From Nothophaeocryptopus gaeumannii (Eukaryota > Ascomycota > Dothideomycetes > Mycosphaerellales > Mycosphaerellaceae), in NCBI GenBank assembly GCA_031771865.1, contig JASISA010000041.1:1674001-1738000 (forward strand): a stretch of 64,000 bases of DNA, given 5' to 3'. Numbering within the stretch: position 1 is the first letter of the stretch; each line of letters begins with the position of its first letter. Shown here piece by piece: positions 1-10,797 of the stretch. The notes below the pieces were generated by a model, which was not told the DNA's origin, made no database searches, and saw only the letters and a program-made list of their open reading frames with translations. Made by a program: the position numbers and the translations under genes.

Positions 1-1297
1 TCAATGTTTGAGTGCTAGAGCCCGACGTGATCGTTGTTGTGACCTCGTAAGTGGATGGGTTACCAGCAGCAGGGTTTCCAAAAAAGCCTCGTGGTGTTGC
101 TGATCCTAGGTCAGGAGAGTTTGATATCGGCGTCTGTGTTGCACCTCCAGTACGTGCTTCCGAAGCTGATGAAGAAGGTGCGCCCCCTTGGGAAGGAGAC
201 GGAGTATTTGGAGCAGAGACGGGCAGAGGAGTGACTTGGGATGATGGCGGGAGCACTTGGCTCGGGTTTGTAGTAGCAGGTGATAATGTCGGAGTAGGTG
301 ACGCTGGTTGATTGATGGCACTGCCAGTAGGCTCTGGATGGCCTGGCAAAGAGGTTGTTACGGCATCACCCGTGACTGTCGGGCCCTTGTTGATGCCAGT
401 CCGAGTAGCTTTTGGTGTCACGGTGGTAAGGAATATCATCGTGGCCGTGGATCCGGGCACAGTAATTGTGAGAGTGATCGTGGTTTCTGTAGGGCAACTT
501 GGAGGAAATGATAGTGAGGAATTCAATTGTCGTTCTTCGTTCCTTGGTCTAAAAGCCACCTTTCGTCCAGGTCCATCAGTGGCGCTGCTTGGGATTACTG
601 TCGAGACAATAGTTGATACGAAAGTCGACGCAGGAAGAGTGACAGTGGTTGTGGCGGTCTTCGTAACAGTCGGTGAAGGACAATTGGGAGGAACTGAAGT
701 GGTTGAAGTCGTTGAAGTGCAGGAGGGCGTGCTCTTGACAGAACGGTAGCAGGAGGCAGGGTTGATTCCACTAAGCTGGCCAACGACGGTGCTCAGACTG
801 TCCAAGTACTCCATGATCTGTGTAGGGATGGCAGTGGTGGACTCTGAAGTCTCGTTGGTTTCAACTGGCACAATCAGGCCGCTCTCGGCGGGTACGACGG
901 GGAGTGCCAACTCCGTGTAGTTGCTCAACGAGCCCAGACAAGCGCTGGTACCGGTCGAAAGCCCAGTTGGAGCAGGAGGAAATGCATAGCTGAAGGAGCT
1001 GTAGGCGATGTAGGTCGTCGGATATGTGCTATGTTGTGTCAGAGATGAGATTTGGCCCAACAAGCGGTACCAGGCCACTTACAAAGTGTATCCACCTTCC
1101 ACCCAGGTAAAATCATCTGGTGAGATGTCCGCAGATTGGATGGAATAGCTAGTAGTGGAACTGCCGTTGGGATACAGTGTTACGTGTGGAATGACCGTTG
1201 GGGTATGCGTAGCGGTATAGGCTACTTCGTAGGGAGGGGTGATGACAGAAGAGCGGCCATCGAATAGACAAGGCACGCAAAGGCTGGAGCATGCCAT
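1..1297 (-). CDS. Ser/Thr/Pro-rich secreted or cell-wall protein, cut off by the window start
   Basis: Two exons are visible on the minus strand: 1297-1083 and 1028 to the window edge. They are joined over a 54-bp intron (1029-1082, donor GTAAGTGG, acceptor ATAG) that keeps the frame. The reading frame is still open at base 1, so the C-terminus is missing. The protein begins with a Cys-bearing stretch (MACSSLC) and a Tyr/Thr/Pro region. It then runs into long Thr/Ser/Pro-rich segments with several N-glycosylation sequons, typical of fungal wall mannoproteins or adhesin-like proteins. No signal peptide is seen at the ATG at 1297, and a stop lies two codons upstream. A 5' exon with the signal peptide may therefore splice in just before it. 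No catalytic domain is recognisable; the extracellular role is inferred from composition only. Confidence 0.55.
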
Positions 1298-2066
1298 TGC
1301 TCAAAGCAGCGAGATTGCTGTATCGATAGCAATGTATCAGAGCTGCAATTGACTCAAAGAAGCTCGGAATCCAATTTCCATTCTCATCTCTCAATCTGTT
1401 CAGGGACGATGCGTCTGGTGCCGGGGCAAGGCTCGCATAAAGAGGGCTGGATCGCTTTAAGGCTGCGAGACGGCCATCTGGCTTCGTCTCTAGTGTTCTG
1501 TCGAGGTTTGCCCTTCAAATGATCAAAGATGTAGTGCGCAGCTCGACTGAGTGGCTTGCCAGCCATTGGCGGAAGACGCAGCTGAGCCAGCCGGAAGCGG
1601 TTGCAAGCTTCCTGAGTGAGTGCATTGACTTGCGAAGCCTTGAGATAGGATGGCTTCCGACGCAGCTTGGAGCCATATGAAGGCGGTATCGTCACTTTGA
1701 ACCAATAGAGAAGCTCATGGGCAGCTATCGCACACGGTAGTGTATGCACGCACGGGCCCGAAAATTCATCCTGTAAGGCTGTACAAGTCAAAAAGGTACT
1801 TTATAAGCCACATTTGCTTGGCAGTCGCTGCGAATGGTCGAAGAGCTGCAAAGGAGCTGTTACGCTGTTCTAGACCATGCAGACGTCTGCAAGTGCGGGA
1901 GCCGTGCTGGCCTTCTGTATTCCGTGCGCGCGGTTCCCAGGTAGATGGGCGTTGTCCGGCTTTCAAGCTTTCCCTGTCAGGCTGTCCTCCACAGACGAGG
2001 AACAAAATTACCTCTTCAAACCTCTCACTTGACCCTCAAGGGCACCAGCAGGCTCTGATGCCATGA
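1298..2066. other. intergenic stretch, no supported gene
   Basis: Open frames exist on both strands (for example 1384-1791 minus), but none resembles a family, has consistent composition or joins a neighbour by splice sites. I searched it for the missing N-terminal lobe of the downstream aspartic-protease homologue and found nothing convincing. Confidence 0.5.
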
Positions 2067-3326
2067 AAGCTCCAGTGCTCCCATTCGTCCTCCAACCTGG
2101 ATCAAGTGTCGTTGAAGAAGCAAGATGGGTCTCCATCTACCTTGTCTGACCAGGAAATCGCCGGGTACGCGACGACCAACTTCTGGCTGGGTCGTCTCGG
2201 CCTCGGAATTGTAGGATCGCAATTCGATGTTCGACAGCAAAATGTAACTTCCTTGCTGGCTTCTATGACAGCGCAAAACATGACGTCCAGCCAGTCGTAC
2301 GGCTACAGCGTCGGCGCCTCGTATCGATCGGCTGCAGGTGGCATTGTGCTAGGTGGCTATGACCGTGGTGCCTTCACCCCTAGCAACGTGAGCTTCGATC
2401 TCTGGTTCAACGCTTCGAGGTCGTTGACCGCGAGCCTGAGGGGCTTGGTGGTGACGAACACGTTACAAGGCACGAGTGCCCTCACGACGGCGGCCCTGAA
2501 CATGTCCATCGACTCGACTGTGTCTCGATTGTGGCTGCCGGAATCCATGTGCGACGAGCTTGCGGGGCTCCTCGGGCTGACTTTCGACAACTCGACGAAT
2601 CTGTATCTCATCAAGGAATCTGCTCGAGCGAAGCTGCTACAGTCAGCCCCGGAGTTCACATTTACACTCGGGCGGAATGCAACCACAAACGAGACGGCAA
2701 ACATCGTGCTTCCCTACGCCGCCTTCGATCAGCAGATGGGATCGCCTGTGTACACGAATGCAACTTCGTACTTCCCGATTGCCCGAGCTGCCAACGAGAG
2801 CCAGTTTGTGCTAGGCAGGACTTTTCTGCAAGAAGCATATGTCGTAGTTGACTGGGATCGCGGAAACTTTACCATTGGGCAGTCTTCCCATCATAGTGGG
2901 GTGTCGAATGACATCGTGCCTATCCTGCCGCTAGACTCTGGTGCTGGCGGACCCGGATTGAGTAAGGGCGCGATTGCAGGAATTGTTGTCGGCTGTGTAG
3001 GCGCGGTAGTCCTCGGTGCCTGGCTCGTCTGCTCCCTCTGGAGGAGAACACATCGTGCAGCAAACTTTTCTACAGCCGATTATTACGCGGACGGGAAGAA
3101 GCCAGGTGATTCAGAAATCGATGGCGAGGGGTTGGCAGAATTCCCTTCCATTCCTCACAAGGCAGGCGCGGAGCTTCATGCCGAGCACCGACACGAGCTG
3201 CACGACCAGCAAATGAAGCACCTGCTCATGTCGGAGCCTCTGTACGAGTTGCCAGGGAATTCGGCCGAACATGAGTTGGAAGCTGATGCCAGAGTCCGCG
3301 AGAGAGGGCCTGATATCAGAAGTTAA
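2067..3326 (+). CDS. pepsin-like (A1) aspartic-protease homologue with C-terminal membrane anchor; N-terminal lobe absent
   Basis: The frame is open from a stop at 2064-2066 to the stop at 3324. The first ~30 residues already align with the middle of fungal membrane-anchored A1 proteases (GSPSTLSDQEIAGYAT, then FWLGRLGLGIV and GGIVLGGYDRGAFTPSNVSF). The second catalytic-type site is present as IDSTVSRLWLP, and the C-lobe end is FVLGRTFLQEAYVVVDW. A Gly-rich transmembrane helix (GAIAGIVVGCVGAVVLGAWLVCSLW) follows, then a ~90-residue cytoplasmic tail. Many N-glycosylation sequons support an extracellular C-lobe. The first catalytic Asp lobe (about 100-120 residues) is missing, and there is no in-frame ATG near the start; the nearest initiator-like codon is GTG at 2106. 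Either an upstream exon was missed or the gene is 5'-truncated. Protease activity is unlikely as it stands. Confidence 0.6.
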   Translation, partial: KLQCSHSSSNLDQVSLKKQDGSPSTLSDQEIAGYATTNFWLGRLGLGIVGSQFDVRQQNVTSLLASMTAQNMTSSQSYGYSVGASYRSAAGGIVLGGYDRGAFTPSNVSFDLWFNASRSLTASLRGLVVTNTLQGTSALTTAALNMSIDSTVSRLWLPESMCDELAGLLGLTFDNSTNLYLIKESARAKLLQSAPEFTFTLGRNATTNETANIVLPYAAFDQQMGSPVYTNATSYFPIARAANESQFVLGRTFLQEAYVVVDWDRGNFTIGQSSHHSGVSNDIVPILPLDSGAGGPGLSKGAIAGIVVGCVGAVVLGAWLVCSLWRRTHRAANFSTADYYADGKKPGDSEIDGEGLAEFPSIPHKAGAELHAEHRHELHDQQMKHLLMSEPLYELPGNSAEHELEADARVRERGPDIRS

Positions 3327-3478
3327 ATTCGCTAGATACGTAAACGCTTTAGCGAAGCTACCTTCTCTTTCTCGCGAGGAATGTGGCCAAGCTCAAAGAC
3401 TCCTCAACGCCCAGCTAAATAGCAATGGGATGCCCTTTTCCTAAGGCCAGATTCCCACCTTTTCCGGCGACCAGTAGA

Positions 3479-4917
3479 TCAAGCACTGAAAACCCGCACG
3501 TTCAAATCAACGCTGCCGCATGCAATAAGACAGCGTATCTGCTCATTCGCATCGTCTTTCTTCCCATTCATCAATGCTGTCGAGGTACCGTTGGCTTCCG
3601 CGGCCTCTTTGTAGAGACTTGGCGCCCATCGCAAGCAGCTGATGAAGTGATCTGCAGCTTCGATGACACGCACGCACTTGCCTTCTTGTGCCAAATCCCA
3701 GCATCGTATCGTCTTGTCGTCGGAGGATGATAATATGTACTCACCACCAGGGTGGAAGACCACAGCGCGAACCCAGTTGTCGTGACCCGTCAGTGTCTTG
3801 AAGCAGATGCCATTGGAGGAATGGAGCTTGATTGTCTTGTCTCGTCCACCCGTTACCATATATTCCGCACTGCTACTTGCTGGTGGCGGCTTCTTCACGC
3901 CAGCCAGTGTGGCGAGATGCTGGTACGCGGTTGGCGGAGCGAAAGCGCAGCATTCTATCACGTGGTCGTGGCCAACAAAGGTCTGCTTCTGTGCGTTGTT
4001 GTCTGGTTGAGAAAGATCCCACATTCGCGAAGTTTGATCGGATGAAGTGGACAGCAGCCACCGTCCATCAATGGTGGGTGAGAGCGATCGCACCCATTCG
4101 TTGTGTCCTCGAAGCGTCCGCAAGCAGTATCCAGTGGTGACGTCCCAGACCCGAATGGATTTATCGCGACTGGCGGATGCCAAGAGATTGCCGGATAGAG
4201 GTGCACCTGCTGCGCCGGAAGGTATAAAGCGTACCGCACTGACGCTGTGATCGTGGCCCGGTAACGTCCGGATGTTCTTGTACTCCTCCGCCGGATCCCA
4301 TAGTTTGATAGTCAAGTCGGAGCTGCAGCTTGCCAGCAATGTATTACCTCTTGGGCCACCAAAGTCCACGTCCAGCACTGGCTTGGTATGCGACTTCAAT
4401 GTCCGCTCAAGCTCGCCCAGCTCGTAGTCCCAGATCTTGATACTGCAGTCTTCGCTTCCGCTTGCCAAGCTGGAGAACAGTGGATGAAATGCGACGCAGG
4501 TGATCGGCTGTCTGTGGCTTTGCAGGGTATGTCTAGCAGGCGCTCGAGGCAGCCAAGTTTGTGGGTCGTGGTTCTTTCTTGCCGCCAGACTCGACGGTGT
4601 CGCATTATCTAGCTCCTGCTGTAGTTGATTGCATTTTGTTTCCAAGTCCATAATTTTCTTCTGTAGCCGAACGACAGATGTCCACTTCTTCTCGATAAGG
4701 CCCTCATATTTCTTTGCGGTAGTCGCGTCAAAGTCGGTTTCGGGCAGGTTGTACTCGTTGCGTATCACTTCGGCTGCATCTTGATGTCCGGTCGAGACGA
4801 GGTAGGCGATAATGCCCTTATGGCTGTCAGCGCATCATCAGCGAGAGCAATAACAGCATGGAAGGAGATGGTCCCGTACAGTTCCTCGGCTTGCTTGGTG
4901 GTCAGGAGTGCGCTCAT
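3479..4917 (-). CDS. nudF: nuclear distribution protein NudF / PAC1 (LIS1 homologue)
   Basis: LIS1-family regulator of cytoplasmic dynein, acting at microtubule plus ends in nuclear migration and hyphal growth (known for the family). Exon 1 is 4917-4880 and exon 2 is 4823-3479, joined over a 56-bp intron (4824-4879, GTACGG..ACAG) that restores the LisH motif EELHKGIIAYL. The product is 460 aa. It has an N-terminal LisH domain (about 5-40), a coiled coil (LEKKW..VVRLQKKIMDLE, about 55-90) and seven WD40 repeats to the C-terminus (for example SGSEDCSIKIWD, SASRDKSIRVWD, SSSDDKTIRCWD). Length and order match the family. A second in-frame ATG lies upstream at 4950; I chose 4917 because family members begin close to the LisH helix. 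It is head-to-head with the TOG-domain gene at 6522. Confidence 0.93.
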
Positions 4918-6521
4918 GTTGGAGACGGATTTCGGTTTGCCGCCATCCACTGTCGCGGTGGAGGCAGCAAGGATATCAAGAGTGCGATCCTCTCAGGGAC
5001 CTCAATCTCAACGGCACTGCAGATGCGACGTCTTGGGCGCAGCGGTAGTCGCAAGACTCGATGTGTTGTTTTTCCAGGCGCAAGATGTTGATAGCACTTG
5101 TCTCGCGCAGTATAAGAGCTTTTACAATCTCAATTGAGGTTGAGGTTGAGGTGGCAGGCTGACTACGTTGGCGCGTGCGTACGTCTTGGTCTTGGATGGG
5201 AGTGAAGTGGGATGTCTTTGGATTCCATGTGCTTGGTGTTTCGCTTCTCACATGCAAGCTACGTAGCAGGAAAGTAGATCCGCAGGGACCCTGATTCCCG
5301 GGGCAACCGCGACTGCATCGGCTCGAGCACCTGACGACGAAAGATATTCCTATTACCTACACTCTATTCATATGCATATACATTGTAGACCCGGCTTGAC
5401 ATGATCAAGCTACGCGCGTGACGGAGGTCGATATAAGGGGAGAGTCTGGTCTCCAATGCTACCAAGCGGAAAGAATAGTCGGCCCGTCATGGCCCAAGGG
5501 CGCTCTTCGAATACCACGGCTGTCAGATGTCTGCAGGTAGTGGTATCCATTCCTTTCGGGCGCAAGTCATCCCAGAGTCCAGAGAGCGCTCGCAGTGGCT
5601 ATATGTCAAGTGAGAGCTGCCCGACGGAGGCTCAAAATCTCTGCACTCTCTCTCGCTGACGATCTTCACTCCTCTACGAAAGCCCCTCACATCGCAAGCG
5701 CCCGGCGCTATACCATTTCGAGGTTTTCCTCTAGCAAATATCTACTTTGGAATGCCCCAGAAGTCTGCTGCAGACGTAAGCGCAAAACATAATTACATTC
5801 TTCTTTGCTCCTTTCTTTGCTCCTTTCGAAAGTGGTCTAGAGGCTGGTTATGTCATAAGGGTATTACGTCAAGGAGTAAAGATAGTCATATAGATGCAAG
5901 TCCTGGAAGATACCCTGCAGCCGTTGTCGTGTGCTTGGCCCCTTCCAGTCATCAACTTGGATGTACAGTAATCCCAAAATGCGAGAGGTGGCTTAAGCGC
6001 AAATGATGACCCTGACAATCGGCTGCTATTTTATTCTCGATGGAGTCCTTGATCGCAGCCATACAGATTGAATGGATGAGGTAGGTGAAGGGCCCAATAG
6101 TGAGCAAGTCCCGCGCTCCGAGGCGCGCACGGAGGAAGCCGCGATCTGTGAACTGTGCGCAAGAGGGTCCTGCCGTGACGACGGGCTGGAGGTGGAGTAA
6201 ACAAAGGAAAGTTCCACCTTCACTTTGTCAGTGACACGCCGCACCCTTTGACGCGCATATCCAGGAGCCGCCTTTCAACCCCAACCCGGATAGCTCTACT
6301 CCGAGGATCACATCGACGACACCACTCAACGCGCTCACGACGAAATTCGCGCACCGACCACGACAGCGCACACAGTTGCGCATCGGCGGGCCTCCTGGAC
6401 GACGACACGAAAATCTCCCACATCCCGCCAAACCTCCCTCACATGACAGCAACATACTCCGAAGGCAACATACTACGACTGTCGACGAGCTAACGAACAA
6501 CACACTCGCGACCAGCCCAAC
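4918..6521. promoter_or_regulatory. 1.6-kb divergent intergenic region between nudF and the TOG gene
   Basis: No gene is supported here. It holds the promoters and 5' UTRs of two head-to-head microtubule genes. The last ~250 bases before 6522 are rich in CA and CG-containing pyrimidine stretches typical of fungal 5' UTRs, and short frames in it are not family-like. Confidence 0.45.
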
Positions 6522-9332
6522 ATGGGCGACCAAGAGGAATTTTCGCAGTTACCGCTGCCTGACCAGTTCCAGCACAAGAACTGGAAGGCGCGCAAGGGCG
6601 GATATGAGACTGCAGCGAAAGAGTTCAAGACTGCTCAAGCATCAGATCCGATTGTCCGCGAGTTCACGTTAGACAGCGGATTGTGGAAAGGCGCCGTCGG
6701 AGATGCCAATGCCGCAGCACAGCAAGAAGCGCTCATCGCGTACAATGAATTCCTACAGGCAGCGGGCGCCGACGGCGCTCGAAAAACCAGAGGCCAAACT
6801 GTTGCGCCGGCGGTGGAGAAGGGTTTGACCGGACGACCAGCAGCGAAGGCTGCTGCGCTGGAGACAATACTTTTACTCATTGAACTGGATAAGCCGGATC
6901 CAGTGGTGGAGGAGCTACTGCCGTTCCTCTCACACAAGACACCGAAGATGATCGTCGCCGCACTATCAGCATTGAAAGAGATATACCATGCGTATGGTTG
7001 CAAGACCGTTGAGCCAAAGCCGGTCCTCAAGCTACTCCCTAAGATGTACGGACACGCCGACAAGAACGTACGAGCCGAAGCACAAGCACTCACTGTTGAG
7101 CTGTATCGATGGCTGCGCGAAGCTATGAAGCCACTGTTCTGGGGTGAGCTCAAGGAAGTGCAGCAGAAAGATCTGGACAAGCTATTTGAGCCTATCAAGG
7201 CTGAGCCCGCACCACAACAGGAGCGGTTGTTGCGATCGCAACAGGCGGCCAAAGAGCGAGAAGCGGAATCAGCAGCGGCCGCCGGTGGTGAGCCTGAGGA
7301 GGAGGCAGAAGAGGCGGGCGAGATTGATCTTGAGCCTGAGTTTGAGGCTGTGGACGTGTTCCCAAAAGTTCCAAAAGATCTGAACGACAAACTTGCCAGC
7401 TCGAAATGGAAGGACAGGAAAGAGTGTCTGGACGAAGTCTTCGCGGCAGTCAACGTGCCCGCGATTCAGGAAGGACCATTCGACGACATCATTCGAGGAT
7501 GCGCGAAGAGCATGAAGGATGCCAATATCGCTGTCGTCACGGTGGCAGCCAACATTGTCGAGTGCTTGGCGAAAGGCCTCAAGAAGTCATTTGGAAAGTA
7601 CAAGAGTCAGATTCTGGGATCAATGATTGAGCGTTTGAAAGAGAAAAAGGCGTCGGTCACAGAAGCCATTGGAGCGGCTTGCGACGCAGTATTTATGGCG
7701 ACTGGCTTGGGCGATATTCAGGCGGATGTACTCGAGGCGCTCAAGAACAAGAACCCACAGATCAAGGAGAACAGTGCCAAATTCCTCTGCCGCGCGCTCA
7801 AAACAACAAGAGATGCGCCAACACCGGAGCAGACCAAGGAGATTGCCGAGGGAGCGAAGAAGCTGCTCACAGAGAGCGCTGCGCCACTCAGAGATGCAGG
7901 TGCCGAAATTCTCGGTGTCCTCTGGAAGATCATGGGCGACCGCAACATGCTGGCTCATCTAGAAGGCTTGGATGACATCAGAAAGACAAAGATTAAAGAG
8001 TTCTCAGATGCTGCAGAGGTCAAGGCGAAGTGGAAGCCAAAAGCCGCTGCACCTCCACCAAAGGCCGCCGGAGGACCAGCCGGAAAGAAACCTGCGCTCG
8101 GCACGAAGAGGCCGGCTCCGGGCGCGAAGAAGGCAGCACCAGCACGAGCAGTGACACCACCGGCTGCGGAAGAAGCACCCCTCCAGCCCAGACCAACTAG
8201 CAGGCCTGCACCAAAAGCAGGCGGATTGCGTCCTCCTGGCGGTGGACTCAAACCACCGGGAAGCGGACTTGCGAAGCCCGGGTCTGGCCTCAAGGCTCCT
8301 TCTGGTGTCTCCTCTCCAAAGCGACAGGGTATGGTGATCGAGGATCCACCGCCACCGACCACTCCCCGAGCTGCGGCAGCTGGGCGAGGGCTCGCAGGTC
8401 GACCGCTTGCCAAGCCTTCCGCAGCACCGGGATCACCTCCTCCTCAGCGATCCGAACCGTCTAATGCGCTGTCAAATATCGAGAGACAGGAGCTTACCGA
8501 TCTTCGCGCGGAAGTTGAGGCGATTCGACAGCAGGCTGGTGACCTTCGAAATGAGAAGCTCAGACTCTCGTCCAATGTCACCGAACTGCAGATGCAAAAC
8601 GCGCAGCTCATCGAAGATCACACACGCGACGTTCTGCAGATCAAGGCGAAGGAGACCCAGCTTGTTCGCGCACGCTCAGACGCTGAGGCTGCAGAGGAAC
8701 GCGCAAACAGTCTGGCTAGGGAGATAGAACGCTTGAAGCGCGAGATCAGTCGCTTGGGACGCAGTCAAGCCGGTAGAGACAGTCCGATAGATGTTGGCCT
8801 CAATGGGGGACCGGGATCGCCACGGAGAGCCTACGGTCTCCCATCATCGCGCGCGTACGGTAACATCGACGCTGGGTACTCCCACGGAGAAGGTAAGGAG
8901 AATTGTCCTCGAACGTCCTCAGACGACAAGCTGAGGAGCGGCGTAGATCGGCCAACGAGTCGGCACCTTTCGAACGGTTCAGGAAGCGGTCGGTCGACAC
9001 CAGCGAGTGGCGAGGCTCCTGCCGGCATGAGCGGATCGAACAGCTTCCGCGCGAATTCAGGCGATGGTGCTGAGAGCTGGAAGCGTGCTGCAGAGGTCAC
9101 ACAGAACCTCAAGGCACGCATTGAAATGATGAAGGTGAGTCTTTCCATTCCCAGAGATCTTTCAAAAGGCGGCGGCGGCGGTGGCGGCAGCAATGCAATG
9201 CAGGGCGAGAAGCGCGCTTCGTAGTCTCAGTGAGAAGAGAGACAACATCAATCGTGGAAGATTCTGCCATTGGTCTCTGATATACTGACGATATTGCAGG
9301 CTCGACAAAATAACATTGCTCGCGGACAGTAG
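6522..9332 (+). CDS. alp14: XMAP215/Stu2/Alp14-family microtubule polymerase (two TOG domains)
   Basis: TOG domains bind tubulin and promote plus-end growth (known for the family). Exon 1 is 6522-9134 and exon 2 is 9300-9332. The donor AAG|GTGAGT and acceptor ATTGCAG define a 165-bp intron, and the last exon adds ARQNNIARGQ. The product is 881 aa. TOG1 (about 20-240) starts at LPLPDQFQHKNWKARKGGYE; TOG2 is about 280-510 (DKLASSKWKDRKECLDEVF). A basic Ala/Pro/Gly linker (510-650) contains repeats of GLKPPGSGL type. A coiled coil (about 655-730) and a Ser/Gly-rich region precede a conserved C-terminal helix (NLKARIEMMK). Reading through the intron would give an artificial poly-Gly tail and a false stop at 9224. 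Two TOGs plus one coiled coil is the usual fungal layout. Confidence 0.9.
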
Positions 9333-9440
9333 AGCGGTCCTCGTCGCGATGCTTCTTCGTCGAAGAGCATCGTTTCTGATTAGGGCGCAGAGACTACTGT
9401 CACCAATGACAGGGCAACATTCGAGCATCACGGCCTTTCT

Positions 9441-9836
9441 ATGGATAAAGGACCGGTCTCAAAGGATACGGCCGCCACAGGGCAATACAGCATGCTCTTG
9501 CACGACGGGTCGTCTTCAAAAGTCGCCGAATCTGACACGGCCTCGATGGAGCACACACACTCTACAAGCACGTCAGCTAAGAGCATCGATCTCGATAGCA
9601 ATTCAGAGTCAACTGCATCGGTTGACCGTCGCGCTTCGATCAAAAGCGTGGAATGCGCCCCCTGCAACATTCTTCGCCTACCCGGAAGGCCTAAGACATG
9701 AGCTTTTCGTACTTCTAACGCTCAGGTCGGGAACGAGAACATGGAAATAGGGCAGGATCAATGGCGCTTTCTTCAGGATATCAAGAAGCAATCATTAAGC
9801 ATTGGATGGCGTTTGAGCGTTCTGAGCAAGTGGTGA
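9441..9836 (+). CDS. candidate small hypothetical protein, two exons
   Basis: A Ser/Thr/Asp-rich frame starts at an ATG (MDKGPVSKDTAATG) 108 bases after the TOG-gene stop. A likely intron ends at 9725 with a strong branch-point/acceptor (TTCTAACGCTCAG). If the donor is GTGGAA at 9648, phase is preserved. Exon 2 then reads QDQWRFLQDIKKQSLSIGWR to a stop at 9834-9836, giving about 105 aa. Other donors in phase (9621) are possible. Exon 2 is also open in another frame to 9883 (IIKHWMAFERSEQVV), so the ending is uncertain. No family is recognised. It could also be an extension of the TOG transcript. Confidence 0.35.
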
Positions 9837-10797
9837 GAGGGACGGAGCGAGGAGGCAAGGATAAGTGGGCGGATGTCTTGTAGCGTTCACAGTACTGACC
9901 AGCTTCGAAGGATCGTTTTGTTCGATACCAATTTGACTAGGAGCGCAATTAACGTATAGGATGTCTTTCGCTCTGTTCAGCCTTAATGGCGCATCTCACT
10001 CACTGTTGTCGAGGCCGCATGTCTCTGGGGTAACACCCACTTTTCCGATTTGTCCTGATGAAGAAGCTGACAATCCTTACAACGTACACTGAGCTTCAAA
10101 ACGCTTTTGCAACGAACGCGAAACAAATTCGATACGTTCTCGACAATACAATTGACACGGTAGACCACTATCTAGGACGATGGAGACTGCGAACTCGTCG
10201 AGTATTCTCTATCGCCGACTCGGCCGCCATCTCGCACATAACCCTTGGAGTCTAGCCTTTGGCACTCTTGCCTGTTTCGATCAAGCTCTTAGGGCTTCGC
10301 TTCCAGACATGCCGAATAGAACTACCACAAGGTCTGGGCTGCAGGGAGAGTTGGCACGATTACTATTTGTTCTCGAATGAGAGCAGAACTCAAGCGAGGC
10401 GTAGCAGAATGTACTCCGCAGCGGGTCGAAGATACGGCATGGCGTAGAGGTGAAAAGTTCGATGTGATATGAGACGACCAATAGGTCTGGCGGACGGTAG
10501 AACTGTTGATACGCACCCCGTGGGTGTCTCCGCTTGGTTGATGTAGGCATGCAAGCCACTGCGGTTTTGGGGCTTGCGGGGACCCAAGATTGTGTGTCCG
10601 CGCGTGAAAACTAGAAAGAAGAGAATGGCTAGAAGATACGAGTTGATATAGCGAACATCCCAAACCACGCGCTGACAGGTTGGGTCTGTTATCTCGCCAT
10701 CTCACCACCTCTGGACCCATTACCGTATCTCTGTGGTACTAGCAAATTCCGACGGCAGAGCAAGCCGGCTATCACAAGACAAGATTTGCTTGGCAAG
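9837..10797. other. intergenic, no supported gene
   Basis: Short frames on both strands only (for example 10322-10720 minus), with no family resemblance and no splice logic. The right end is the promoter of the MFS gene. Confidence 0.5.

Noticed and set aside
1384..1791. 135-codon minus frame
   Set aside because: No family, no link to the neighbouring secreted-protein exons.
9135..9224. poly-Gly C-terminus of the TOG protein (GGGGGGG)
   Set aside because: It is read-through of an intron with good GTGAGT and TTGCAG borders; the spliced exon fits better.
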